DNA of 64,000 bases. It comes from Ochromonas danica (taxonomy: Eukaryota; Sar; Chrysophyceae; Chromulinales; Chromulinaceae). Positions 1 to 8,863 of the stretch are shown here, piece by piece (position 1 is the first letter of the stretch; every line of letters starts with the position of its first letter). The notes under the pieces were generated by a model that did not search any database, had not been told where the DNA came from, and saw only the letters and a list, made by a program, of their open reading frames with translations. The position numbers and the translations under genes were made by a program. Location of the stretch: the NCBI GenBank assembly GCA_015146655.1, contig VKHL01000074.1, forward strand, positions 62,001-126,000, read 5' to 3'.

Positions 1-1
1 T

Positions 2-376
2 GTCCATCAACGTGGGCGAAGTCGCTACAACTTCTCTCGTCTTTTCCTTGAGAGTGAATTGATGAACTTCCTGGGATATGCCTCCTATCCCATCTATCTG
101 CTACAGTGTATCATACTACAATACTATCTCCCTTACATCACCGGTGGAGAATATTCTTATCATCCAAGACATCCTGGACGTGACTATTTCCGATTCTTAC
201 CCTTGAAGATTCGCGTTGGTTTGATGATCTTGTTCATCCTCATAGGATGGGTGGTACAGAAGGTCTTCCAAGACTATTTAGTGGCTAACACATTCTCGAG
301 GGTGTTAGCCTGGTGGGCAACACGACGAAATGCAAAGAGCAATAACCACAAACACCATCATACAACCATACAATAA
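2..376 (+). CDS. Acyltransferase-3-like membrane protein, 3' end only
   Basis: The frame is open from the left edge of the window to the TAA at 374-376, so only the C-terminal ~124 residues are seen. The visible part holds a segment 'NFLGYASYPIYLLQ' followed by two strongly hydrophobic stretches and a short basic, Asn/His-rich tail. The 'LG..SYP.YLLQ' pattern before a membrane helix is typical of the last helices of the acyltransferase-3 family of multi-pass membrane enzymes that move acyl groups onto sugars or lipids. The catalytic His would lie outside the window, so activity cannot be judged. It could also be another multi-pass protein; the family call is moderate. Confidence 0.5.
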   Translation, partial: VHQRGRSRYNFSRLFLESELMNFLGYASYPIYLLQCIILQYYLPYITGGEYSYHPRHPGRDYFRFLPLKIRVGLMILFILIGWVVQKVFQDYLVANTFSRVLAWWATRRNAKSNNHKHHHTTIQ

Positions 377-1277
377 ATATTTGAATTAATAATCTTCTTG
401 TTCTCTCTATATTTTGGATAGCATTTGTTAATGTATAGTATATCGTAATAGCTGTGTTAGATCGTATATTGAATGGATTCTATGAAGAAGAATGTGCCGA
501 TTATCATACAATACCATAAATCCTGGCCCTGCTACGTGCTGCTTGTTTGATTTTCATTCTTTGAGCAGCCCTATATTCTTTCAGTCCTTTAGTCTTTTGT
601 TTGTGTATACTCTTGTCCTGCTGCCATAACTATATTCTGGCATGCTTAATTCACATGATATCATTTCCCTAAGGCCTTGAATCACATGGTACCCGCCTAT
701 CATGACTATATAATATTGCCTTTTCTTGGAACGTTTAAATATGTGAAAAGCACTTGTCGAAGACAATGTGGATAGGATGGAACTGGATGAGATTGAAACT
801 ACTTTGCTTTATCTTAGAATTAAAGCTTTGGACCGTTCTTCTGCTGTCCGTAACAAGAAGCCTGTAGAAACTTCGATTCAAAATTCCTGTAGCGACTAAT
901 TATCAAACATTCGTCTTGAGAGTATTCGTCATGTTGCGGTGTTATTATGATTAGTCTAGGATAGACACAGTGGAAGATCATTTTGCGTCTTTGCTCTTGC
1001 CCTTCCATTCCACCACTGCTAAAATAGAAGATACTGTAGGAGGTATATAGCTATGAATTTACTGCGAGTGGTTGTTAGCTCGGAGTAGCATGATAAGCAC
1101 ATAGTCAGTCATAAGTCTACAAACAGTACAGCAGTGTATTTAATACTAGTAGTCTTGGAGATCATTTACGACAATCCTTTACGCAGGCAGGGATTGTTTG
1201 AATGAGTCAAAAGATGAAAAGCTAAAGATTCTCTTTTCTTTCCCCCATTTATTAGCCAACACACTATATCTGTCTAT

Positions 1278-1303
1278 GTTGTTGTTGTTGTTGTTGTTGT
1301 TGT
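1278..1303 (+). repeat. (GTT)n microsatellite
   Basis: An uninterrupted trinucleotide run of about eight GTT/TTG units, directly visible. It lies in the spacer and would encode only a poly-Leu artefact. Confidence 0.95.
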
Positions 1304-1331
1304 CGTCTATCACAGAAAAAGTGACAGCAGA

Positions 1332-1346
1332 GAAGTCAGTCTGTCT

Positions 1347-1389
<43 letters not shown>

Positions 1390-1396
1390 AGTCAGT
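1332..1396 (+). repeat. (CAGT)n tetranucleotide microsatellite
   Basis: A run of CAGT units with scattered CTGT variants over about 65 bp. Together with the CAGA run 140 bp downstream it forms a compound, probably unstable, microsatellite cluster. Confidence 0.95.
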
Positions 1397-1538
1397 GTAC
1401 AATAGGCTGGCAGATGTCATCTCCATCTTCTCACGACAGCTCGTTGATATGACTAACGATGAATGATTCCTCTCTATTAAGAATGCTAATGAATTCTCTC
1501 AAACCAACTCCTGGAAGACTTCTGGGCAAGGGAGCACT

Positions 1539-1577
1539 TCAGACAGACAGACAGACAGATAGACAGACAGACAGTCA
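1539..1577 (+). repeat. (CAGA)n tetranucleotide microsatellite
   Basis: A run of CAGA units with a few interruptions. The sequence is related to the CAGT run at 1332-1396 by a one-base change per unit. Confidence 0.95.
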
Positions 1578-2051
1578 GACAGAGGAGTGGAATGGAATGG
1601 AAGGTCTTGTAGTATGATATGGAAGAAAGAGAATGAAGACATCTACTACTACCACCACCTTGCAAAATCAAGACAGTAGTAGTAGGAGAAATCGATTAGA
1701 TTGTGAGCTACTAGTAGCACTCTTTGACTGATTTGACTTACTTCTCATCAAATTTGCTGATTGATTGCCTTGTTGAATGAGGCCAGACTCTAGACCTTTG
1801 GCTATCTAGATATTTGGTAGGTGGTCTTGATCTGGCTATCTAGCTACCTGGTAGTCTGACTATCTAGTCTGGCTATCTGGCTTGTATGAGTGCAGTGCAG
1901 TTGCATCAAGGAGGACATGTTCCGATGAATTCCGAGAGGAGAGAAGAAGTGTAGACTACCTGTACAGTGCAGTAGACTTGTAGTGCACTTGTATCAGCAG
2001 CTACCCTACCTAGACTATCTCACATCTTATTACCCATTATTCTCTAACATC

Positions 2052-2936
2052 ATGACTAAGAAGACTATCTCTATCGCCTTCCCTCTTCTACTACTTCTGC
2101 TGTTGTTCTCTTTTCATCATGTCCACTCCTTCTCACCAATCTACCATAACACAAGATCTCTCAGAGTGAGACAAGGACCTTCTCTTACCATGTCAAATCA
2201 AGACTCAACCATCCCAAAACGACGACTAGGAAAGGTCAGTCTGATTGGTGCAGGACCAGGTGATCCAGAACTGCTCACTGTCAAAGCCGTGCGTCGTATT
2301 GAAAATGCTTCATTAGTCATTTCAGATCGTTTAGTCGCTCCAGATCTTCTTAAATTAGTCAAGTGTGAGTTGAAAGTAGCTAATAAGAGACCAGGCTGTG
2401 CTGAAGAAGCTCAAGATGAGTTAAATCAATGGGTATTAGAAGCTGCCTTGCAAGGAAGAGATGTTGTTCGATTAAAGATTGGTGATCCTTTCCTCTTTGG
2501 TCGTGGTGGAGAAGAGATATTAGAATATCGTAAACATGGTATTGAAGCGGAAGTGATAGCAGGATTGTCTAGTTCTTATGCTGCTCCATTACAAGCAATG
2601 ATTCCATTAACTCATCGTGGTACAGCTAATCAAGTCCTTATTACTACTGGCTATGGACAAAATGGTACTTCTATTGATATCCCTGCTTATCGTGAAGACT
2701 GTACACTCGTATTATTGATGGCTGTGGGGAGGTTAGAGGAAATTGTTCAATCCCTCCTTTCCCCTGCCAAAGGCTATCCTAGCCATCTACCCATTTCTAT
2801 TATAGAGCGTGCTACTACCCCAAAAGAACGAGAATTAAGAGGTAGACTTGATAATATTTTACAAATTGCACAAGAGAAGAAAGCAGAAGCACCTGCAGTC
2901 ATAGTGATTGGACATGTTGTGGACGTTTTGCGATAG
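2052..2936 (+). CDS. Uroporphyrinogen-III C-methyltransferase, plastid-targeted
   Basis: Single-exon gene, 294 aa from the ATG at 2052. The enzyme uses S-adenosylmethionine to methylate uroporphyrinogen III at C2 and C7, giving precorrin-2 for siroheme (nitrite and sulfite reductases). Family motifs are clear: 'LIGAGPGDPELLTVKA' near the start of the catalytic domain, 'GDPFLFGRGGEE' in the middle, and 'PAVIVIGHVV' at the end. The C-terminal length fits a stand-alone SUMT without the CysG oxidase/ferrochelatase part. The first ~22 residues form a strong hydrophobic signal peptide ending 'HVHS', followed by 'FSPIYHNTRSLRVR', that is Phe at +1 and then a basic Ser-rich segment. This is the bipartite presequence of secondary red plastids. 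Longer upstream frames lack ATG. Function is secure; plastid location is inferred. Confidence 0.92.
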   Translation: MTKKTISIAFPLLLLLLLFSFHHVHSFSPIYHNTRSLRVRQGPSLTMSNQDSTIPKRRLGKVSLIGAGPGDPELLTVKAVRRIENASLVISDRLVAPDLLKLVKCELKVANKRPGCAEEAQDELNQWVLEAALQGRDVVRLKIGDPFLFGRGGEEILEYRKHGIEAEVIAGLSSSYAAPLQAMIPLTHRGTANQVLITTGYGQNGTSIDIPAYREDCTLVLLMAVGRLEEIVQSLLSPAKGYPSHLPISIIERATTPKERELRGRLDNILQIAQEKKAEAPAVIVIGHVVDVLR

Positions 2937-3193
2937 TTCACACTCAGACTAACACTACTTGACTATAGCAAAGAGAAGGAGATGAGTAGAAAGAAGAGAT
3001 CTTACGTTTTCTCTGAGAGCTTTCATCTTTCTACTACAGTAGTACTACTAGCTAGTACTAGTACTAGTAGGTTCGAAATAGGACGTTAGTTGTTTTGATG
3101 TCTCTTATTAATAGAAAATAAGAGATTGTAGTGCATGGAGCTCATTCTGACATACAATAGTTATACTACTATCTGATAGTAACATAATAATAA

Positions 3194-4045
3194 CTATCGT
3201 TTCTGCTGAGAACTCTTCGGTCTAGTATGATTATTGTTATTATTGTTATGATTCTCTTCTTTAGGGAAGAATGACTTCTCCACCACCACAGAGAGCTTAT
3301 CAATCAATTCCAAATGCTTTTTCTGTCGTCGTTGTGCTCTTAAAGTACGAACCATATCAACATTTCGACGACGATTCTCTGCCCAATGAGCTAGCATCTC
3401 ATTACTACCACCACCTCCACCGCCACCACTTTTGGTCTTATTAGTAATAAAGGTAGCTAAAGGGTTATTAATAGGTAGTGTTAGTAGTTGATCTTGTTCT
3501 TGTTCTTGTAAATGAGGTAATAATAATGACTTGATATTATCAGGTAATGCTTTTCTATGTTGAAGACAGAATTCTTTTGTTCCTAATAGAATAAGAGTTC
3601 TTGAGATCTCTCCCTGTGCTTCAAATAAAGCTTTAACAATGAGATCACTAGATGCCTTAGGAAAGCTTCTCTTAATATCAATAATGGTCCTCCAAAAGGA
3701 TGTTTGATGTTTCCATTCTGCTTTTTGATTTATTAATGCTTGAATACAATCTATTGGATTAGGTGATGAATATGATGTATTAGTTGTTGTTGTTGTTATT
3801 AAGTCATTAGGATTGTCTTTCTTAAGAAAGAAATGTCTTCCATAACCTCTAGATGATAATGCTCTTGTTTTATAAATACGTTTACAACGAAATGAACGTA
3901 ACCATTGTCTAACAATTCGTTGTATTTTGATAGCAGCAAGTTCATGATGAATCCATTCTGTCACTCTCACTCTGCTGCCACTGCCATTGCCATTGCCATT
4001 GCCATTGCCATCATACTGATACTGTCCATTGATACTGCCTTCCAT
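3194..4045 (-). CDS. IQ-motif protein with a CUE/UBA-like segment
   Basis: Single-exon, 283 aa, ATG at 4045. A Gly/Asn repeat at residues ~12-24 is followed by an IQ calmodulin-binding motif ('AAIKIQRIVRQWLRSF'). In the middle, 'SFPKASSDLIVKAL...GEISRTLILLG' matches the spacing of CUE/UBA ubiquitin-binding helices (Phe-Pro turn, then a Leu-rich second half). The rest is low complexity: a Gly run, a basic Arg/Lys stretch and a poly-Asn tail. I infer a calmodulin-linked adaptor; no enzyme motif is visible. Convergent with the methyltransferase gene, 257 bp away. The IQ motif is fairly sure, the CUE part is tentative. Confidence 0.7.
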   Translation of the reverse strand: MEGSINGQYQYDGNGNGNGNGSGSRVRVTEWIHHELAAIKIQRIVRQWLRSFRCKRIYKTRALSSRGYGRHFFLKKDNPNDLITTTTTNTSYSSPNPIDCIQALINQKAEWKHQTSFWRTIIDIKRSFPKASSDLIVKALFEAQGEISRTLILLGTKEFCLQHRKALPDNIKSLLLPHLQEQEQDQLLTLPINNPLATFITNKTKSGGGGGGGSNEMLAHWAENRRRNVDMVRTLRAQRRQKKHLELIDKLSVVVEKSFFPKEENHNNNNNNHTRPKSSQQKR

Positions 4046-4385
4046 ATCCTACTTGGAAAAAATGAAAATGAAAACTGAAAACTGAAAACCACGACGGTAA
4101 AGAGAATGCATGAATGAAACGTACAGCCAAATGTCTAAATCTAGACTCTGGCTTTTTATGTCTTTAGGGTGGAAGTATTGCCTAACTCTAACATTGAGTT
4201 AAACAACTCTAACTATTAACATAAACAGATAGCTATCATTCTATTACCTCCTCTCTTTCCTCTCCTCTATTGTTATCATTATTATTATTATTATTTTATT
4301 ATTATTATTATTATTGCAATTATCATATTATTTAATAGTTCTTCTTCTTCTTCTTCAACTGTTGTTGCACTACAGTACCGGTAAG
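4046..4385. other. Short spacer with ATT microsatellite
   Basis: No gene seen. It holds the upstream region of the IQ-motif gene and, at about 4274-4316, an (ATT)n run with one break, followed by a TTC run at ~4337-4357. The right end is the 3' flank of the TrmH gene. Confidence 0.7.
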
Positions 4386-5090
4386 TTATATAAACTTCTC
4401 TCCTATTCTTTGTGTCTCTTTAAATGATGCCCAAGTAGCAAAGGAATGTAACACTATAGCACTAGAACAAGCAACATTAATCGAAGCCATACCCCCAGAG
4501 GCATATTGTGGGATATAGACCATGTCATCACAAATCCCTCGCTGTCGAGGGGATAACCCACTTCCTTCATTCCCAAACATAAAAGCAGTGTGTGCATGGT
4601 AAGGCTGACTGTCAATGGACTTGGACTGCTCGGTGATCTCCACGCCTAGAATGACTGCCTGCTGACTCTTTAGATGGTCTCTCGCCTCCTCCAAGGTAGT
4701 GCAGTGCTTGAAGTAGAGTCTTCTGTTCGCTCCTTTATCTCCATTATGCATCTTACTCTTGAAGTCGCTCTTACCTATAATAATGACTTGAGCGACATTG
4801 AAAGCTAAGCAATTACGGCAGATACGACCTATATTATTGCCACTTTGTAAGTTGTTCAAGATGACAGAGACCATAGGAAAAGTGATGGTAGGAGGAGGAG
4901 GAGGTGTTGAAGGTGGAGGAGGAGGAGGAGTGTCTGATAGGGTAGTATCATGCAAAGATGTGAGAATGCACTGAGAAGGTCTTCTTGATAGAGAGAGATG
5001 ATTTGAAAATGCTAATAAAGTCTGTAAAAATAGCAATATCCAACATATTCCCAACACAATCCCTCTGTTCCTCATCTTCATCATTATCAC
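4386..5090 (-). CDS. SpoU/TrmH-family RNA 2'-O-methyltransferase, plastid-targeted
   Basis: Single exon, 234 aa, ATG at 5090. All three SPOUT-family motifs are seen: 'NNIGRICR' (motif 1, catalytic Arg region), 'FMFGNEGSGLS' (motif 2) and 'IPQYASGGMASINVACS' (motif 3), which build the knotted SAM-binding site. Such enzymes methylate the ribose of tRNA or rRNA nucleotides. The N-terminus is a hydrophobic signal peptide ending 'TLLA', then 'FSNHLSLSRR', again Phe at the cleavage point followed by Ser/Arg, so import into a secondary plastid is likely. A Pro/Ser/Thr-rich linker (residues ~52-68) joins it to the catalytic domain. The target (plastid tRNA or rRNA) cannot be told from sequence. Divergent from the Myb gene over a 445-bp spacer. 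Confidence 0.88.
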   Translation of the reverse strand: MIMMKMRNRGIVLGICWILLFLQTLLAFSNHLSLSRRPSQCILTSLHDTTLSDTPPPPPPSTPPPPPTITFPMVSVILNNLQSGNNIGRICRNCLAFNVAQVIIIGKSDFKSKMHNGDKGANRRLYFKHCTTLEEARDHLKSQQAVILGVEITEQSKSIDSQPYHAHTAFMFGNEGSGLSPRQRGICDDMVYIPQYASGGMASINVACSSAIVLHSFATWASFKETQRIGEKFI

Positions 5091-5149
5091 TCAGTATAGT
5101 GTTAACTTATGATGATGATAACCTGTCATCCCTTTTTGTTCCTTTAATC

Positions 5150-5240
5150 GACTTATAACTCCAATAAACAAGGTTGCGGTGTTTCAGGGTTTTCGTTAGC
5201 TCCTTGGCTCTGCACGAAAGTCCAATTCTCCGAAAGTGCT
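5150..5240 (+). repeat. Direct repeat, copy A, in the TrmH-Myb spacer
   Basis: About 91 bp running from 'ACTTATAACTCCAATAA' to 'CCGAAAGTGCT'. Copy B lies 120 bp downstream. The shared blocks are near-identical, with a more variable centre. It sits in the divergent promoter between two genes. Confidence 0.85.
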
Positions 5241-5269
5241 TCCTCATCCCTCAGCTTTTCTCATTAGTT

Positions 5270-5371
5270 GATTTATAACTCCAATAATCAAGGTTGTGGT
5301 GTTTCAGGGTTTTCGTAAGCTTCTTGAAGGGATGGAGGGGTCACACGAAAGTCCAATTCTCCGAAAGTGCT
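5270..5371 (+). repeat. Direct repeat, copy B, in the TrmH-Myb spacer
   Basis: About 102 bp. It shares with copy A the block 'TTATAACTCCAATAA.CAAGG', the block 'GTGTTTCAGGGTTTTCGT' and the block 'CACGAAAGTCCAATTCTCCG'. It carries ~10 extra bases in the central variable part. Tandem duplication of a promoter segment is the simplest reading. Confidence 0.85.
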
Positions 5372-5535
5372 CACTCACCCACACTCACTCACCGTCACTG
5401 TGTGGTTTCTCACGTCTTGTGAGGTCAATAACAACTGTGAGGAGCTTTCAAAGCTTTCAATAATAATCGCGAGGAGATAATAATAACCTGAGAGAGAGAG
5501 AGAAAACAACAAGAAGAAAGAGAAACTGTGACAAC

Positions 5536-7111
5536 ATGAGTGATGCAGAAACAACCAATGAAGAACATGGATTTAATCTACCTGCTGGTCCTTCTCCTTT
5601 AAAGATTCGCCGTCGATGGACTGCTGATGAAGATGAACTCTTAAGAAAAGCTGTCGATCTGTATGGTGAAGGCAATTGGGTTGCTATTGCTAATGATGTT
5701 CCAGATCGTAATCCTCAACAATGTCTTCATCGATGGGTTTATAATCTTAACCCTTCTATTAGGAAAGGCCCTTGGACTGCTGAGGTTTGTTTGAAAAATA
5801 AAACATTTTTTTTCAAATTTATTGTCATAATTCAAAATTCATATTTTTGTCTTGATGAATCATAATGTAATGATGATGATAATAATGACAGGAGGATGCT
5901 CATTTGGTCCAATTAGTTAATGCTTTAGGACAAGAATGGACTGAAATCTCTAGACAGATGAATGGTCGCACTGGTGGACAATGTCTCTCCAGGTACTAAC
6001 TTGACTGACTGCTTGCCTCTTGACTGACTGACTGACTGTCATATACATGGCGAACAACTACACACATTGTTTGATTTGATATCCTACCTATTATATCCTT
6101 GTCATAAGTATTGCATATCATAATAACATGTTACCTAACCTTTACCTTACCTTCTTATCGATGTTGCCATTAACAACATGACAGCCTTTGAGTCCAATTG
6201 CTAACGAATAATAGTGATCATCTCCTCTAACAAACACTGTGTTTGTCACTTCCTATAGATGGAGAACTTATCTGGACCCCATGCTAAAGAAAGGCAATTG
6301 GACGGAAGAAGAAGATGTTCTCATTCTTGAACAGCGCAGAGAATATTCTAAGACTTGGGCTGAGATCGCCAAGATGCTTCATGGTCGATGTGATGCTGAT
6401 ATTCGTGATCGTTTCCAATGGTTGAATAAACCTAAGACACCTCAAAAGAGTAATCCCAGGAAGTGGACGCCAGAGGAAGATGAACGTTTGCGTAAGATTG
6501 TCTATGAACATGGTGAAAGCAATTGGGAAGCCATTTCGAAGCAGATGGGTGATCGTACTGTTTATCAATGTTATCGTCGTTGGCATGAAGGATTTAATCC
6601 TAACATTAAGAAAGGATCTTGGACTGTGGAAGAAGATCAACGTTTGACTGAATTGGTTAGTGAGCATGGTATGAAGTGGGCTGTCATTGCCAAGACCATG
6701 GAAGGAAGAACATCCAATCAATGTCGTCAACGTTGGTCCTATTGTCTTGATCCTGCTTTGAAGAAGGGCAAGTGGGCGGAAGATGAAGATGCTGTGATCT
6801 TGGAAGAGCGCAATAATAACAAATTGGCCTGGATTGATATTGCTAAATTACTTCCTGGTCGTTGTTCCATGGATGTAAGAGATCGTTACTCTTCTCTTAC
6901 CAAACTCAAGCATAGCAAGAAGCGATCGCGCGGTGGAGAAGATGAAGATGGTGTAGATGACTCACTTCCAGATGCTCAACTAATGCGTTTGGAGCCAGCA
7001 TCATTTGGCATTGGAGCTTCACTACTTGCTGAACATGACAATGATGTTGAAGTGGAAAGCGAAGATCTCTTGCGTAAGGCTGCTGAATCATCAGATGATG
7101 AAGATCAATAA
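5536..7111 (+). CDS. Myb/SANT DNA-binding protein with six repeats (3R+3R)
   Basis: Three exons (5536-5784, 5892-5992, 6259-7111) join in phase to 400 aa. Six Myb repeats fill residues ~26-340. Repeats 1, 2, 4 and 5 keep the spaced Trp triads (for example W28/W48/W67 in repeat 1). Repeats 3 and 6 share a divergent third helix with 'GRC...D.RDR'. Repeats 1-3 align with 4-6 in order, so the protein looks like a tandem duplication of a three-repeat module. A 'KKRSRGGEDED' basic patch and an acidic Ser/Asp-rich C-tail follow. Expected nuclear, sequence-specific DNA binding, such as transcription regulation or an snRNA-promoter factor like SNAPC4 (which has about four and a half repeats). The specific target is unknown. 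Confidence 0.9.
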
Positions 7112-8508
7112 ATTGTTATATTTTATCTATTCCTAACTAATCCTTCACTTACGAAGAGAAGACACCACTCCCCTCCCTCCTTCCCCCCAAAATAATCGAA
7201 AGTTTGTCGTAATGATTTCCACCCCTTTAATACTAATTTACTGTGTAACCTTATCAAGAGTTGTTCTTAGTACTTGTTTTAGGATGTTGTTCTTGTAGAG
7301 CACGGTTTTGTTTATGTTACTAGCGCAATGTTTGGATCACTTGCTTTGCAGACGAACGAAATCATCTCAACAGAGATTCTGCGACATCATACAACATATT
7401 AAAAGTATTGACTGTTGAATCTTCATGTTTACATACTGTAGCTGTTCCTTCTTGGTACAAGTCGAGGCTCAGCCAATAAACATAAACAACAAAACTGGTA
7501 ATCACACAAGGTATGTGATACGAGAGCGATTCATCGCGTAATGATGGAGGATGTGACTACTCCAGTATGAGCAGTATGACATTCATGACTCCAAAGGTGG
7601 TCGTCTCGTCTTTGATACATAGACAAGTCACATAACGAAGATCAACAATAGTAGCAGTTAAAGGCTGACTGTTTAGATTTGATTGAGGCTAACAAGTTAA
7701 CGAAGAAGATATTCCCCAATATAATATACACTGGACATTATATCATATCATGCAAAGCAGCGACAGCCTGCTGGTGAATAAGAATAACGACAGAGATTTC
7801 ACATCCAAACTTCCGCTGGTCAATACTATCTTCTCCTTCTTCATCGTAGCACCAAACTCGCTTTCTCTATCACTTGACCACAAAGCTGGTTCAAAACATG
7901 CACAATATCTGCATCATATCACATCATACTACTATATGATAGTATGATGACAATATTATCCGCAAGTCAGAAGAGCTGATCAGCTTCAATTAGACGGATC
8001 ATGTAATCAGATACTATCAATAACCATAACAATTATAGCACCGTTAGAGTTAGTCTAGTTCAACTGGGAGAGTAGTCTACTAACGTAACGTTAGTGTGCT
8101 ATTATCAACCACCTGTGGTCTACTACTTCGTATCTCATCCACTATGGCACTACATCACCTGTATCACTCAATCTCTCTCTGAACATCTCGACCACCATAT
8201 CTTCCACCTATAATATCATATGATTGCATTCATATAAGTGAAACACAAGCAAGACAGCAGCAGCTCGAGCTCTTCTAACAATGAGATTGCTTGTCATGCT
8301 AGGAATATACGTTGATGACAAGTTAACTGAAGCGTTTTCGCAATCAACTCACTCAGTCAAAGTATGATGTGATTGTACGAGATCCAGTAATATGCTCTAA
8401 CACATTCCAGCGAATACCAATTGGACATGAAAAACAATCAACCCCAACATGCCTCAACCACAGGTATTATCTACATTGTTATTCATAACCTATTTCAAGA
8501 GCAACAAG
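7112..8508. other. Gene-free spacer between Myb gene and tRNA
   Basis: About 1.4 kb without a supportable gene; short frames lack coding character and splice partners. It carries the 3' flank of the Myb gene and the 5' flank of the tRNA. No repeat family member was recognised here. Confidence 0.6.
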
Positions 8509-8581
8509 GCCTCGATAGCTCAGTTGGGAGAGCGTAAGACTGAAGATCTTAAGGTCACTGGTTCGATCCCGGTTCGAGGCA
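8509..8581 (+). tRNA. tRNA-Phe (anticodon GAA)
   Basis: A 73-nt cloverleaf. The acceptor stem GCCTCGA pairs perfectly with TCGAGGC and the discriminator base is A. The D-arm carries the A box 'TAGCTCAGTTGG'; the anticodon GAA is at 8542-8544; the T-arm contains the B box 'GGTTCGATCCC'. There is no intron and no encoded CCA, as expected for a nuclear eukaryotic tRNA. It closely resembles other eukaryotic tRNA-Phe genes in the loops. Confidence 0.97.
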
Positions 8582-8585
8582 ATTC

Positions 8586-8590
8586 TTTTT
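8586..8590 (+). terminator. RNA polymerase III T-run terminator
   Basis: TTTTT begins five bases after the discriminator base of tRNA-Phe, the expected place for Pol III termination. Confidence 0.85.
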
Positions 8591-8863
8591 GCTGTACATA
8601 ATTATTACTTGTATCCATTTTATCCACTTTACTTCCATTCTTGCTTCTATTTGGTTTTACTATTTATCTATCATTTATGCACTGTTATGCTACCAACATC
8701 AACCAAGATAAAATTAAAAGGAAGTGTAATTCGTGTTAGTATTTCAGGTGTAAGCTATGTTACCCCAACAGATAATTACATCTTATTCTCAACCTACAGA
8801 TGATATTATTATGACCCAATAAAAATAAACTAAATTAGTTAGAAGCAGCCGCCTGGTCAGTAT

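Larger units (their letters stand above)
377..2051. other. Intergenic spacer rich in simple repeats
   Basis: About 1.7 kb with no convincing coding region; the short open frames are repeat-driven. It contains a GTT run, a CAGT tetranucleotide run and a CAGA run (listed separately) and a stretch at ~1800-1880 with repeated 'TATCTAG/TGGCTATCT' units. The final part is the presumed promoter of the methyltransferase gene at 2052. Confidence 0.7.

Noticed and set aside
1198-1452. Possible small secreted protein with SVSQ repeats
   Set aside because: Its composition comes entirely from the GTT and CAGT microsatellites, and it lacks an ATG at its first codon.
1332-1577. CRISPR-like array
   Set aside because: The tetranucleotide runs have no spacers of constant length, and the genome is eukaryotic.
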